DNA of 33,496 nt from JAZNOL01 sp045580815 (GCA_045580815.1 JAZNOL010000097.1:1-33496), one strand, 5' to 3'; shown: positions 24,272 through 33,459, numbered from the stretch's first letter. The notes: a model not told the origin generated them from the letters alone. Translations and numbers: made by a program.

Positions 24272-25708
24272 ATGGAAATTTCTAAAATGACAGCCATAGA
24301 AATTGCAGACAAAATTAAAAGTAAAGAAATTTCTTCGGTAGAAGCAACAAAATGCTTTCTTGATGAAATCAAAAAAGACGATTGCAATTCTTATATAACA
24401 GTTTGTGAAGATACAGCCATTGAAAGTGCAATGCTGGTAGATGAAAAACTTGCATGCGGTGAAGTGTTGTCACCTCTTGCAGGTGTGCCTTTTGCGGTTA
24501 AAGACAACATCTGTACAAAAGGCATAAGAACTACATGTGCATCAAAAATGCTTGAAAATTTTGAGCCTGTTTATAATGCTTTTGTGGTTGAAAAACTTAA
24601 AAATGCAGGTTGTGTTATCCTTGGCAAAACAAACATGGACGAGTTTGCCATGGGTTCTTCAAACGAAACATCTTATTTCGGTGCAGTAAAAAATCCCAGA
24701 AATAAGGATAAAGTTCCCGGAGGAAGCAGCGGTGGTAGCGGTGCGGCAGTTGCAGCAGATACAGCACCATTTTCGCTTGGTAGTGATACCGGTGGAAGTA
24801 TACGTCTTCCGGCATCTTTCTGCGGTGTTACAGGTATAAAACCCACCTACGGTATGGTAAGCCGTTTTGGTCTTGTTGCGTTTGCATCTTCTCTTGACCA
24901 GATTGGTCCTATTGCGAAAACAGCACAGGACTGTGCCGCAGTTATGAATATCATTTCTGCTTATGATGAAATGGATTCAACTTGTCTTGATGTTGAGCGT
25001 CCTGATTATGTAAAATCTCTTGCAGGCGGCATTAAAGGTATGAAAATCGCTGTTCCGAAAGAATATTTTGAGGGTGCAGACAAGGAAGTTACAGCAAAAG
25101 TTATGGATGCAATAGCAACTCTTGAAAACCTTGGTGCACAGGTTAGCGAAATTTCTGTTCCGGTTAATGAATATGCACTTCCGGCATATTATATTATTTC
25201 ATCGGCAGAAGCAAGCTCAAACCTTGCACGTTATGATGGCGTAAAATACGGTTACAGATGCGAAAATTACGAGGATGTGACCGATATGTATTTCAAAACC
25301 CGTGGCGAAGGTTTCGGCGACGAGGTTAAAAGAAGAATTATGCTGGGTACCTATGCACTTTCTTCGGGATATTATGATGCATATTACAAAAAAGCACAGC
25401 AGGTGCGCGGACTTATTAAAGACGAATTTGACAGGGTTTTTGCACAGTATGATGTTATTGCAAGCCCGGTTTATCCCACAACAGCATTTAATATCGGCGA
25501 AAAATCAAACGATCCGGTTAAAATGTACACAGGCGACCTTTGTACGGTTTCTGCAAATATTGCAGGTCTTCCGGCAATGTCTGTTCCTTGCGGAAACGAT
25601 GCTTCGGGAATGCCGGTAGGTCTTCAGCTGATGGCTAAACCGTTCGGAGAAGCTGAAATTCTTCGTATGGCACATACTTATCAGATGCATATAAAGGGGG
25701 AAATGTAA
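24272..25708 (+). CDS. gatA: Asp/Glu-tRNA amidotransferase subunit A
   Basis: GatA releases ammonia from glutamine for the GatB kinase/transamidase site. The 478-residue protein is an amidase-signature enzyme: AVKDNI with K77, GGSSGGSGAAVAA (150-162, cis-Ser S152) and DTGGSIRLPA with the nucleophile S176 complete the Ser-Ser-Lys triad. The C-terminal NIAGLPAMSVPCG and GLQLMAKPF are also typical. GAGGTG precedes the ATG; it is 13 bases after gatC and 1 base before gatB. Confidence 0.97.
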   Translation: MEISKMTAIEIADKIKSKEISSVEATKCFLDEIKKDDCNSYITVCEDTAIESAMLVDEKLACGEVLSPLAGVPFAVKDNICTKGIRTTCASKMLENFEPVYNAFVVEKLKNAGCVILGKTNMDEFAMGSSNETSYFGAVKNPRNKDKVPGGSSGGSGAAVAADTAPFSLGSDTGGSIRLPASFCGVTGIKPTYGMVSRFGLVAFASSLDQIGPIAKTAQDCAAVMNIISAYDEMDSTCLDVERPDYVKSLAGGIKGMKIAVPKEYFEGADKEVTAKVMDAIATLENLGAQVSEISVPVNEYALPAYYIISSAEASSNLARYDGVKYGYRCENYEDVTDMYFKTRGEGFGDEVKRRIMLGTYALSSGYYDAYYKKAQQVRGLIKDEFDRVFAQYDVIASPVYPTTAFNIGEKSNDPVKMYTGDLCTVSANIAGLPAMSVPCGNDASGMPVGLQLMAKPFGEAEILRMAHTYQMHIKGEM

Positions 25709-25709
25709 A

Positions 25710-27146
25710 ATGGAATACGAAGCAGTCATAGGTCTGGAGCTTCATGCAGAGCTTTCTACAGACACAAAAATATACTGTTCCTGCCAGAATAAATTCGGCG
25801 GAGAAATAAACACACATTGTTGCCCTATATGCACAGGTATGCCGGGCACACTTCCCAAGCTTAACGGCAAGGTTGTAGAATATGCCGTTAAAGCGGGACT
25901 TGCAACAGGTTGCAGTATTACTCAGAAAAGTAAACAGGACAGAAAAAACTATTTTTATCCCGACCTGCCAAAAGCATATCAGATTTCACAGTTTGACAAA
26001 CCGCTTTGCGAAAACGGATATGTTGAAATTGATGTTGACGGTGAGAAAAAACGCATTGGTATAACACGAATCCATATTGAAGAAGATGCCGGAAAATCGC
26101 TTCATGACGTTGTTCCGGGCAAATCTCTTATGGACTATAACAGATGCGGCGTGCCGCTTATTGAGATTGTTTCCGAGCCGGATATGCGCAGTGCAAAAGA
26201 AGCCGGTGAATATCTTGAAACATTAAAGAACATATTAGAATATATAAACGTTTCCGACTGTAAAATGCAGGAGGGTTCACTTCGTTGTGACGTAAACGTA
26301 TCTGTACGTCCCAAAGGACAAAAAGAGTACGGCATCCGTTCTGAAATGAAAAACGTAAACAGCTTCAGTGGTGCTGTAAGAGGTATTGAATACGAAATAA
26401 ACCGCCATATTGAAGTGCTTGAAAAGGGTGGAACAATTGTTCAGGAAACACGTCGCTGGGACGATGCAAAAGGCGAAAGCGTGCCGCTTCGTACAAAAGA
26501 AGAAGCACATGATTACCGCTATTTTCCTGAGCCTGACCTGATGCCGATTTCAGTTTCGGATGAGTATATCGAAAATATCAGAAAAGAAATCCCAATGCTT
26601 CCTGCGGCTCGCCGTGAAAAATATATAAACGAGTTTGGTTTGCCGCTGTATGATGCACAGCAGCTTACAACCCTTAGAGAAACAGCAGATTTCTTTGAAG
26701 AAACAGTTAAATGCGGTGCCGCTCCCAAAGCAGCTTCAAACTGGATAATGGGCGATATCTGGCGTATTATGAACGAAAAATTCATGCTTATAACAGAGCT
26801 TAAATTTACGCCTGCAATGCTTGCAGAAATGATTTCGTTTATTGACAGCGGCAAAATCAGCAATACTGCCGCAAAACAGGTTTTGGAAAATATGTTTGAA
26901 ACCGGCGAAAAACCGTCTGCTTTGATTGAAAAACTGGGACTTACTCAGGTTAACGACGAAAACGAAATCGTTGAAATTGTTAAAAAAGTTATTGAAGAAA
27001 ATCCTCAGTCGGTTGCCGATTATAAAAAAGGTAAAGACAATGCGGCAAAATATATTATCGGTCAGGTTATGCGTGCTTCAAGAGGCAAGGCTAATCCCCA
27101 TACAGTTAATAAACTTGTAACAGAAGAAATGCAGAAATTATTATAA
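25710..27146 (+). CDS. gatB: Asp/Glu-tRNA amidotransferase subunit B
   Basis: GatB phosphorylates the mischarged aminoacyl-tRNA and finishes the amide transfer. The 478-residue protein begins with VIGLELHAEL and the zinc-site cysteines C23, C25, C38 and C41 (CSCQNKF, CCPICTGMPG). Further signs are RKNYFYPDLPKAYQISQ, LRCDVNVS and DYRYFPEPDL, then the helical and YqeY-like tail ending in the KLV-x-E-MQ sequence that contacts tRNA. AAAGGGGGAAATG precedes the start, overlapping the end of gatA. Confidence 0.97.
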   Translation: MEYEAVIGLELHAELSTDTKIYCSCQNKFGGEINTHCCPICTGMPGTLPKLNGKVVEYAVKAGLATGCSITQKSKQDRKNYFYPDLPKAYQISQFDKPLCENGYVEIDVDGEKKRIGITRIHIEEDAGKSLHDVVPGKSLMDYNRCGVPLIEIVSEPDMRSAKEAGEYLETLKNILEYINVSDCKMQEGSLRCDVNVSVRPKGQKEYGIRSEMKNVNSFSGAVRGIEYEINRHIEVLEKGGTIVQETRRWDDAKGESVPLRTKEEAHDYRYFPEPDLMPISVSDEYIENIRKEIPMLPAARREKYINEFGLPLYDAQQLTTLRETADFFEETVKCGAAPKAASNWIMGDIWRIMNEKFMLITELKFTPAMLAEMISFIDSGKISNTAAKQVLENMFETGEKPSALIEKLGLTQVNDENEIVEIVKKVIEENPQSVADYKKGKDNAAKYIIGQVMRASRGKANPHTVNKLVTEEMQKLL

Positions 27147-27161
27147 AACGGTGGTAAAACA

Positions 27162-29267
27162 GTGACACGCAAAGAAAAAATTTACGCTTATATGAAAAGC
27201 GAGGGATATGTTCCCTTAAAACTTGACGAACTGCGACTTGTTCTGGATGTTCCGAAAAACGATTATGAGGAATTTGACAGATTAATTGAAGAACTTGTTT
27301 CTGAAAACAAAATTGTAAAAAGCCGCCGTGACAGATATATTGCCACAGAAAAAACAGGGCTTTTTACAGGCGTGTTTTCGGGCACGGAAAAAGGCTTCGG
27401 ATTTGTTTTGCGTGAAACCGGAGATGTTTTTGTTCCGCAGGAGAAAACCTGCGGAGCAATGGATGGCGACGAGGTGCTTTATAAAATAACCGAAAAAGGC
27501 GGTGAAAACCGCCGTGATACCGGTGAAATAATGCGCATTGTCAAACGCAACACAAAAGAGCTTCTCTGCACCTTTGTTAAGCGTGGTGTCAAATGCTTTG
27601 CGGTGCCTACATCAAAAAAAATGTGGCATTATGTACGCCTTGAACCCGGTCATACAAAAGGAGCATTAAGCGGTCAGCGTGTTATTGTTAAAATTTTAAA
27701 ATATCCAAAATTTGATGAGGATTTAAAAGGCGAAGTTACCGAGGTACTTGGCTGGCCGGAGGATACCGGCGTGTCTAACAGATGCGTTATGCATCAGTTC
27801 GGACTTAGCGACAGCTTCCCGGACGAGGTTATGAAAGAGGCGGAAAATATAGCCGCTGAGGTTGATTTTGCCGAAACGGAAGGCAGAAAAGACCTGACAG
27901 ACAAAACTTTTATTACTATTGACGGCGAAGACACAAAGGATATAGATGATGCGGTTTATGTTGAAAAACAGGGTGATAACTATGTGCTTTATGTCAGTAT
28001 TGCGGACGTAAGCCATTATGTGCATCCGGGTAGTGAGCTTCATAAAGAAGCTATGCGCCGCGGAACAAGTGTTTATCTTGCCGGAAGTGTAATTCCAATG
28101 CTTCCGCCGCGGCTTTCAAACGGAATTTGCAGTCTTAACGAAGGCGTGCTGAGATTAACGCTTACTGCCGAAATGACGGTTAACAAAAACGGCGATGTTA
28201 TATCCCACGATATTTATAAAAGTGTTATAAAAAGCAATCACCGCATGACATATGCAGAAGTCACTTCCATTATTGAAGGAGATAAAAAACTGCAAAAACA
28301 GTACAGCGATGTGTGCGGCATGATTTTTGATATGGAAAATCTTGCCGACATACTTCACAAAAAACGTGAAAAAAACGGTAGTATTGATTTTAATTTCCCT
28401 GAAACAAAGGTTATATTTGATGAGAATATGCAGATTTGCGATATTGTAAAAAGCGAGCAGACAGTTTCAAACGGCATAATCGAAGAATTTATGCTTTGTG
28501 CAAACGAAACTGTGGCAGAACATTTTTTCTGGCTGGACATTCCATTTGTTTACCGCGTGCATGAACAGCCCAAAGAAGAAAAAATGCAGGAGCTTATGCG
28601 TGTTCTTAAAATTTTTGGATTGTCGCTTAAAGGCAGAAACGGTGAAATTCATCCCGGTGCAATTGAAGAGGTTTTAAAAAGCGCACAAGGCAAACCATTT
28701 GAAAAGGTTGTTGCAAACCTTGCGCTCCGCAGTATGATGAAAGCTAAATATCTTACTGAAAACCTGGGGCATTTCGGGCTGGCATCAAAGTATTACTGTC
28801 ATTTTACGTCGCCTATACGACGTCTTGCGGATCTGACAATTCACGAAATCATAAGCCGCAATCTTGACGGCACTTTCGAGCCACTTCGTGAAAAATATAA
28901 AACCCTTGCCGAGCAGGCGGCAAAATCCGCAAGCGATACCGAAATTATTGCCGAAGATGCAGAAAGACTCAGCGTAAAACTTAAAGTTGCCGAGTTTATG
29001 AAACAGTACGAGGGCTATGTGTTTGATGCGGTTGTGTCATCTGTTTTGCCCAATGCTTTTTATGTTGAACTTGAAAACTTAGTCGAGGGCAGAGTTTCCC
29101 TTGCAGACATGGAAGATGACTATTACTCTCTTTCGGGGGATTACACTCTTGTTGGAGAAAGAAGCGGTAAAACTATAAAAATAGGGGATAAAATCACAGT
29201 TTTGCTGGCACGTTCGGATACCGAAACGGGCGATATTGATTTTGTACCTTATGACAGCGAGGATTAA
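27162..29267 (+). CDS. rnr: Ribonuclease R
   Basis: RNase R degrades structured RNA 3' to 5'. The 701-residue protein runs: N-terminal winged helix (1-60), cold-shock OB domains (about 65-220), the RNB catalytic domain with ITIDGEDTKDIDDAVYV (about 248-264, metal-binding aspartates) and TSPIRRLADLTIHE, and a C-terminal S1 domain (about 620-690, FYVELENLVEGRVSL). The start is GTG 27162, 15 bases after gatB, with a weak GGTGG. In many Firmicutes rnr is followed by smpB, which is not the case here. The Lys-rich tail of longer homologues is absent. Confidence 0.95.
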   Translation: MTRKEKIYAYMKSEGYVPLKLDELRLVLDVPKNDYEEFDRLIEELVSENKIVKSRRDRYIATEKTGLFTGVFSGTEKGFGFVLRETGDVFVPQEKTCGAMDGDEVLYKITEKGGENRRDTGEIMRIVKRNTKELLCTFVKRGVKCFAVPTSKKMWHYVRLEPGHTKGALSGQRVIVKILKYPKFDEDLKGEVTEVLGWPEDTGVSNRCVMHQFGLSDSFPDEVMKEAENIAAEVDFAETEGRKDLTDKTFITIDGEDTKDIDDAVYVEKQGDNYVLYVSIADVSHYVHPGSELHKEAMRRGTSVYLAGSVIPMLPPRLSNGICSLNEGVLRLTLTAEMTVNKNGDVISHDIYKSVIKSNHRMTYAEVTSIIEGDKKLQKQYSDVCGMIFDMENLADILHKKREKNGSIDFNFPETKVIFDENMQICDIVKSEQTVSNGIIEEFMLCANETVAEHFFWLDIPFVYRVHEQPKEEKMQELMRVLKIFGLSLKGRNGEIHPGAIEEVLKSAQGKPFEKVVANLALRSMMKAKYLTENLGHFGLASKYYCHFTSPIRRLADLTIHEIISRNLDGTFEPLREKYKTLAEQAAKSASDTEIIAEDAERLSVKLKVAEFMKQYEGYVFDAVVSSVLPNAFYVELENLVEGRVSLADMEDDYYSLSGDYTLVGERSGKTIKIGDKITVLLARSDTETGDIDFVPYDSED

Positions 29268-29273
29268 TCAGAA

Positions 29274-29810
29274 ATGAAATATTACGAAAAAACAGTTAAA
29301 TCAGAAACTTTATTTAAAGGCAGGGTGCTGACACTCCGCCACGACACGGTCAGTCTTTGCAATGGCAAAGAGGCAAGCCGTGAAATTGTAGAACATCCGG
29401 GCGGTGTGGGGATTGTGGCAAAAACGCCGGATGGCAAAATAATACTTGTAAATCAGTTCCGCAAACCTTTTGAAAAAGAAATATTTGAAATCCCGGCAGG
29501 TAAACTTGAATATGGCGAAGACCACAGAAAATGCGGAATGCGTGAGCTTGAGGAAGAAGCAGGATATAAAGCAGAAGTGTTTGAATACCTGGGCGGATAT
29601 TATGTTTCACCCGGTTTTACAAATGAGGTAATTCACGTGTATTTTGCCGATAAACTCACCAAAACACAGGTTAATCCCGATGAGGACGAGTTCCTTGATA
29701 TATTGGAGTTAGAACCTGAAAAGGTGTATAAAATGGTGTATGATAACGAAATATGTGATGCAAAATCAGTTATCGGACTTCTTCTTACAAAAAACAAATT
29801 TGAGGTGTGA
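29274..29810 (+). CDS. NUDIX hydrolase, ADP-ribose pyrophosphatase type
   Basis: This 178-residue enzyme carries a full NUDIX box, G-x5-E-x7-REL-x-EE-x-G, at residues 76-98 (GKLEYGEDHRKCGMRELEEE). The preceding VNQFRKPFEKEIFEIPAGK is the pattern of ADP-ribose pyrophosphatases (NudF-like), which split ADP-ribose into AMP and ribose-5-phosphate; a Tyr/Pro-rich YYVSPGFTNEVIHVY stretch after the box agrees. It lies 6 bases after rnr and its stop overlaps the site used for the next gene. Other NDP-sugar substrates cannot be excluded. Confidence 0.9.
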   Translation: MKYYEKTVKSETLFKGRVLTLRHDTVSLCNGKEASREIVEHPGGVGIVAKTPDGKIILVNQFRKPFEKEIFEIPAGKLEYGEDHRKCGMRELEEEAGYKAEVFEYLGGYYVSPGFTNEVIHVYFADKLTKTQVNPDEDEFLDILELEPEKVYKMVYDNEICDAKSVIGLLLTKNKFEV

Positions 29811-29812
29811 AA

Positions 29813-30592
29813 ATGCCGAAACTTTTTGAAATAATTGAAGAAATAGAAAAAGCAGCACCGCTTGCACTTGCGGAAAGCTGGGACAATCCGGGTCTTATGC
29901 TTGGCAGACGTGATAAAGAAATCAAAAAAGTGCTCACAGCCCTTGATATGGATGTGGGCGTTGCCAAAGAAGCAATAGAAACAGGTGTCGATTTGGTTAT
30001 AACACATCATCCTATGATTTTTCATCCTATTAAAAGTGTGACAGAGGATGGCGGAACGGGGGAGTGTGTGCTGATGCTTGCAAAGCATGATATTGCAGTT
30101 TACAGTGCGCATACTAATCTTGACAGTGCCGTTGGCGGCACAAACGATTATCTTGCCAGGTTGTACGGTCTTGAAAATGTTTGTGCAATTCCGTCTGAAG
30201 AGGGTAAAGATACAGGAATAATGCGTGTAGGTGAGATTAAAGAAACAAAAAATCTTGAAACACTTGCTATAGATATAAAAAATAAACTCGGTGCAAAAAA
30301 TGTGTGGTATGCAGGTGATAAAAACCGCATGATAAAACGCATTGCAATTTGTAGCGGCGGTGGCGGAAAAATGTATGATGAAGCTATAAAAGCCAAGGCA
30401 GACGCATACATAACCGGTGATATATCATATTCATCAGCAAGAGATGCGGTAGAAAAAGGAATTTGCCTCATTCATGCCGAACATTATGAAAGTGAGAAAT
30501 ATTGCGGAGAAATTTTCAAGAAAATTCTTGAAAGATTCAATATGGAAATTACATTTTCAAAAACAAATATTAATATAATAAATCATGTTTGA
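29813..30592 (+). CDS. NIF3/DUF34 family metal-binding protein
   Basis: The 259-residue product belongs to the NIF3-like family, often labelled GTP cyclohydrolase I type 2; its true role is unsettled. Conserved metal-site residues are visible: SWDNPGLMLG (22-31), THHPMIFHP with H65-H66 (64-72), SAHTNLD (98-104), and the late HAEHYESEKY (about 222-231). It is the short bacterial form, without the inserted PII-like domain of about 110 residues. The ATG at 29813 lies 5 bases after GAGGTG, which overlaps the NUDIX stop. In Firmicutes this family often sits beside trmK and sigA, not in this setting. Confidence 0.92.
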   Translation: MPKLFEIIEEIEKAAPLALAESWDNPGLMLGRRDKEIKKVLTALDMDVGVAKEAIETGVDLVITHHPMIFHPIKSVTEDGGTGECVLMLAKHDIAVYSAHTNLDSAVGGTNDYLARLYGLENVCAIPSEEGKDTGIMRVGEIKETKNLETLAIDIKNKLGAKNVWYAGDKNRMIKRIAICSGGGGKMYDEAIKAKADAYITGDISYSSARDAVEKGICLIHAEHYESEKYCGEIFKKILERFNMEITFSKTNINIINHV

Positions 30593-30617
30593 TTTGACAC
30601 CAGTGGAGGTAAAAATT

Positions 30618-31874
30618 ATGACAAAAAAACCGTTTGTAACAAAACAGCAGATTGAAGAAATTGTAAAAAGCTATCCCACACCTTTTCATCTTTATGATGA
30701 AAAAGGTATCCGTGAAAATGCAAGAAAACTCAAAGAAGCATTTTCCTGGAACAAGGGATTTAAAGAATATTTTGCAATAAAAGCAACACCCAATCCGTAT
30801 ATCATGCAGATTTTGCGTGAGGAGGGTTGCGGTGCAGACTGTTCTTCTTATACAGAGCTTCTTCTTTCGGACACAGTAGGCTTTAAAAACAGCGAAATCA
30901 TGTTTTCGTCAAACGTTACACCAAAAGAAGATTTTGAGCTTGCGGCAAAGCTGGATGCAATCATCAATTTTGACGACCTTTCTCACGTAGATTATTATGC
31001 ACAGATTGCCGATTTTAAAGAAACAATGTGTTGCCGTTATAATCCCGGCGGAGACTTCACCCTCAACAATGAGATTATGGACACTCCCAAAGAAGCAAAG
31101 TACGGCATGACAAAAGAGCAGATGAAAGAAGCCTTTCTTAAAATGAAAGCCGGCGGTGTTAAGCATTTCGGTATTCATGCATTTTTGGCAAGTAACACCG
31201 TTGCAAACGGCTATTATCCCAAACTTGCAAGAATTTTGTTTGAGCTTGCTGTATGGCTTCATAAAGAAACTGGTGTTCATATTGCATTTATTAACCTTTC
31301 CGGCGGTGTGGGCATCCCTTATCGTCCCGACCAGGAGGGTAACGACATTATGGAAATCGGCAGAGGCGTAAAAGAAGCATACGATGAAGTTCTTGTTCCT
31401 GAAAACATGGACGATGTTGCTATCTTTACAGAACTCGGCAGATTTATGCTTGCACCTTACGGATGCCTTGTTGCAAAGGTTCTGCACCAGAAACATATCT
31501 GGAAAGATTATGTTGGTCTTGATGCCTGTGCGGCAAACCTGATGCGTCCGGCAATTTACGGTGCATATCATCATATTACTGTTCTCGGCAAAGAAGACCA
31601 GCCCTGCGACCATAAATATGACGTAACAGGCGGACTTTGCGAAAACAGCGATAAATTTGCAATCGACCGTATGCTTCCCGAGGTTGAAAACGGCGATTAT
31701 GTTGTAATTCACGATACAGGTGCCCATGGCTTTGCAATGGGATATAACTACAACGGTAAACTGCGTTCGGCAGAAGTTCTTCTTAAAGAAGACGGAAGCG
31801 CAAAGCTTATCCGCCGTGCAGAAACACCGGAGGATTATTTTGCAACACTAAATCTTAGTAATTTTAAAAAATAA
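30618..31874 (+). CDS. lysA: Diaminopimelate decarboxylase-like PLP enzyme
   Basis: LysA removes CO2 from meso-diaminopimelate to give L-lysine. The 418-residue fold-type III protein has the Schiff-base lysine K55 in YFAIKATPNP, the GCGADCSSYTEL segment, the His of HFGIHAFLAS, the glycine loop NLSGGVGIPY, EIGRG and TELGRF near the phosphate, and the substrate motif GGLCENSDKF, corresponding to the CES-x-D motif of DAP decarboxylases. ATG 30618 follows GTGGAGGT by 8 bases; an earlier in-frame ATG at 30585 overlaps the NIF3 gene and lacks a site. A related decarboxylase for another amino acid is less likely. No other lysine gene is in the window. Confidence 0.88.
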   Translation: MTKKPFVTKQQIEEIVKSYPTPFHLYDEKGIRENARKLKEAFSWNKGFKEYFAIKATPNPYIMQILREEGCGADCSSYTELLLSDTVGFKNSEIMFSSNVTPKEDFELAAKLDAIINFDDLSHVDYYAQIADFKETMCCRYNPGGDFTLNNEIMDTPKEAKYGMTKEQMKEAFLKMKAGGVKHFGIHAFLASNTVANGYYPKLARILFELAVWLHKETGVHIAFINLSGGVGIPYRPDQEGNDIMEIGRGVKEAYDEVLVPENMDDVAIFTELGRFMLAPYGCLVAKVLHQKHIWKDYVGLDACAANLMRPAIYGAYHHITVLGKEDQPCDHKYDVTGGLCENSDKFAIDRMLPEVENGDYVVIHDTGAHGFAMGYNYNGKLRSAEVLLKEDGSAKLIRRAETPEDYFATLNLSNFKK

Positions 31875-31888
31875 AGGAGAGATTATCT

Positions 31889-32425
31889 ATGGACCTTAAA
31901 GGATCAAGAACAGAAGCAAACTTAATGGCGGCATTTGCCGGCGAATCACAGGCAAGAAACAAATACACGTACTATGCTTCAAAAGCAAAAAAGGACGGAT
32001 ATGTTCAGATTGCAAACATTTTTGAAGAGACAGCAAACAATGAAAAAGAACACGCAAAAATCTGGTTCAAGCTTCTTCATGACGGTATGCCGGATACACT
32101 GACAAACCTTGCAGATGCAGCAGCAGGCGAAAACTACGAATGGACAGATATGTATGCTACATTTGCAAAAGAAGCAAGAGAAGAGGGCTTTGACCACATT
32201 GCATTTTTGTTTGAAGAAGTAGCAAAAATAGAAAAAGAACATGAAGAACGTTACCGTAAACTTATTGAAAACGTTGAGGGCGGACTTGTGTTCTCAAAAG
32301 ATGGCGATGTAATCTGGCAGTGCTCAAACTGCGGACACATTGTTATCGGCAAAAAAGCTCCTGAAGTTTGTCCTGTTTGTGCACACCCCCAGGCTTATTT
32401 CCAGGTTAAAGCAGAAAATTATTAA
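31889..32425 (+). CDS. rbr: Rubrerythrin
   Basis: Rubrerythrin reduces hydrogen peroxide in anaerobes using a di-iron centre fed by a rubredoxin-type iron. The 178-residue protein shows the ferritin-like ligands E19, E52-x2-H55 and E115-x2-H118 and a C-terminal rubredoxin-like knuckle with C145, C148, C161 and C164. AAAGGAGAG precedes the ATG. It follows lysA by 14 bases and ends at a terminator; a separate promoter inside lysA was not found, so co-transcription is assumed. Its presence supports an anaerobic lifestyle. Confidence 0.96.
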   Translation: MDLKGSRTEANLMAAFAGESQARNKYTYYASKAKKDGYVQIANIFEETANNEKEHAKIWFKLLHDGMPDTLTNLADAAAGENYEWTDMYATFAKEAREEGFDHIAFLFEEVAKIEKEHEERYRKLIENVEGGLVFSKDGDVIWQCSNCGHIVIGKKAPEVCPVCAHPQAYFQVKAENY

Positions 32426-32435
32426 TTTGAATTCA

Positions 32436-32463
32436 AAGGCGGCTGTTGATTCAGCCGCTTTCT
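32436..32463 (+). terminator. Terminator after rubrerythrin
   Basis: Arms 32436-32445 and 32452-32461 pair over 10 bases with one G-U pair and a 6-base loop, ending in a short T-run. It is 10 bases after the rubrerythrin stop and closes the long plus-strand block. Confidence 0.72.
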
Positions 32464-32529
32464 ATAACTTGATTTTCTGTGAAAATGACTTTTGGTTGTA
32501 ATTTTGTAGAGAAATGAGTTATTAATATA

Positions 32530-32558
32530 TTGAGATTATTTCGATGCTATGATATGCT
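32530..32558 (+). promoter_or_regulatory. Probable promoter of the orphan nuclease-like gene
   Basis: TTGAGA (32530-32535), 17-base spacer, TATGCT (32553-32558). Weaker than the consensus promoters elsewhere in this window, but correctly placed 18 bases before the ATG. The leader would be about 12 bases. Confidence 0.5.
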
Positions 32559-32576
32559 AAGTTTGAGGAGATAGAT

Positions 32577-33158
32577 ATGTATCCTACTATAAAACCTAAG
32601 AAAATGAACGGGACAGAGTCATTAGTGACAGCTGATGGTAAAAAGATATGTTCACTTATGGATTTTTGGAGATGGGCATATTCGGATTTAATTGGAAATG
32701 CTGAACGTGGTGCTTTGGCGGAATTTATTGTGGCGTGTGCGTTAGGCATACAAGATTATGAGCGAATTTCTTGGGATAAATATGATTTGCTCACTAAAGA
32801 AGGGGTAGCGGTTGAAGTTAAAACTTCTGGGTATATACAAACATGGAAGCAAGAGCATTTATCAAAACTTATATTTGGAATTAGTCCCACATATGGTTGG
32901 GATAGTAAAGTAAATAAGTATGAAGAAGTAAAAAAAAGACAATCTGACGTATATGTGTTTTGCGTACATAAACATACTGAACAAGAGACGGTAAACCCAC
33001 TGTTGATTTCACAATGGGATTTTTATTTGATGCAAACAAAATTGATAGATGAAAAGTTTGGAGAGCAAAAATCAGTAACGCTTTCATCGTTGGTTAAAGC
33101 TGGCGCGATAAAGTGTGAATATGAAGAATTATATGCAAAAATAAAAGAATTGGTGTAA
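32577..33158 (+). CDS. PD-(D/E)XK nuclease-like protein, orphan
   Basis: The 193-residue product has a nuclease-like core: helix RGALAEFIVACAL with E49 (44-56), then W-D-K-Y-DLLT with D70 (66-73), then VAVEVKTS with E80-V-K82 (77-84) and a following Q88; this is the E...D...ExK order of the PD-(D/E)XK superfamily to which many restriction enzymes belong. The C-terminal half has SDVYVFCVHKH and ISQWDFYLM strands. I do not know a named family for it and no methyltransferase or defence partner is adjacent. GAGGAG lies 6 bases before the ATG. The gene is more AT-rich than the preceding block and lies between a terminator and a repeat, consistent with insertion (inference). Confidence 0.7.
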   Translation: MYPTIKPKKMNGTESLVTADGKKICSLMDFWRWAYSDLIGNAERGALAEFIVACALGIQDYERISWDKYDLLTKEGVAVEVKTSGYIQTWKQEHLSKLIFGISPTYGWDSKVNKYEEVKKRQSDVYVFCVHKHTEQETVNPLLISQWDFYLMQTKLIDEKFGEQKSVTLSSLVKAGAIKCEYEELYAKIKELV

Positions 33159-33188
33159 TGCATATAAAGCGTTTACTAATTTGTAAGG

Positions 33189-33350
33189 GTTAAATAAGCC
33201 TTCCCATTGAGGGGAAGGTGGGGTGCGGAGCAACTCGGATGAGGTGGTGTAGGGAACGGATTAATCCGTTCCGTTTCGGAAAGCATAAATGCATTCCCTA
33301 CGTTTACGCCTCATCAGTCATTTTGTGACAGTTTCCATTAAGGAGAAACC
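33189..33350. repeat. Palindromic intergenic repeat (MITE-like), copy 2
   Basis: The left part (AGCCTTCCCATTGAGGGGAAGG, then GCGGAGCAACTCGGATGAGGTG) matches copy 1 at 2703-2844 almost base for base. The right arm (GCCTCATCAGTC...GACAGTTTCC...GAGAAACC) is its degenerate inverse. The centre differs completely: GTAGGGAA (33248-33255) pairs with TTCCCTAC (33294-33301), enclosing the palindrome AACGGATTAATCCGTT (33254-33269). No gene is seen in 33159-33403. Confidence 0.78.
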
Positions 33351-33403
33351 TTTAAAAGAAAGAAAAATTTTTGCCAATATAATGGATTTTTTAAAGAAAT
33401 CCC

Positions 33404-33432
33404 TTGACATTTTTATATTAATATAGTATAAT
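33404..33432 (+). promoter_or_regulatory. Consensus sigma-A promoter for the tRNA gene
   Basis: TTGACA (33404-33409), 17-base spacer, TATAAT (33427-33432); both hexamers perfect. The tRNA begins 27 bases further on. Confidence 0.88.
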
Positions 33433-33459
33433 ATATTAGTCGCATTTGAATTGTGATAT

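Noticed and set aside
30585..30617. Upstream ATG for lysA
   Set aside because: It overlaps the end of the NIF3 gene and has no ribosome binding site; GTGGAGGT sits before the ATG at 30618.
30909..31727. 272-codon open frame opposite lysA
   Set aside because: Long only because of codon bias in lysA; Cys/Phe/Asn-rich translation without recognisable domains.
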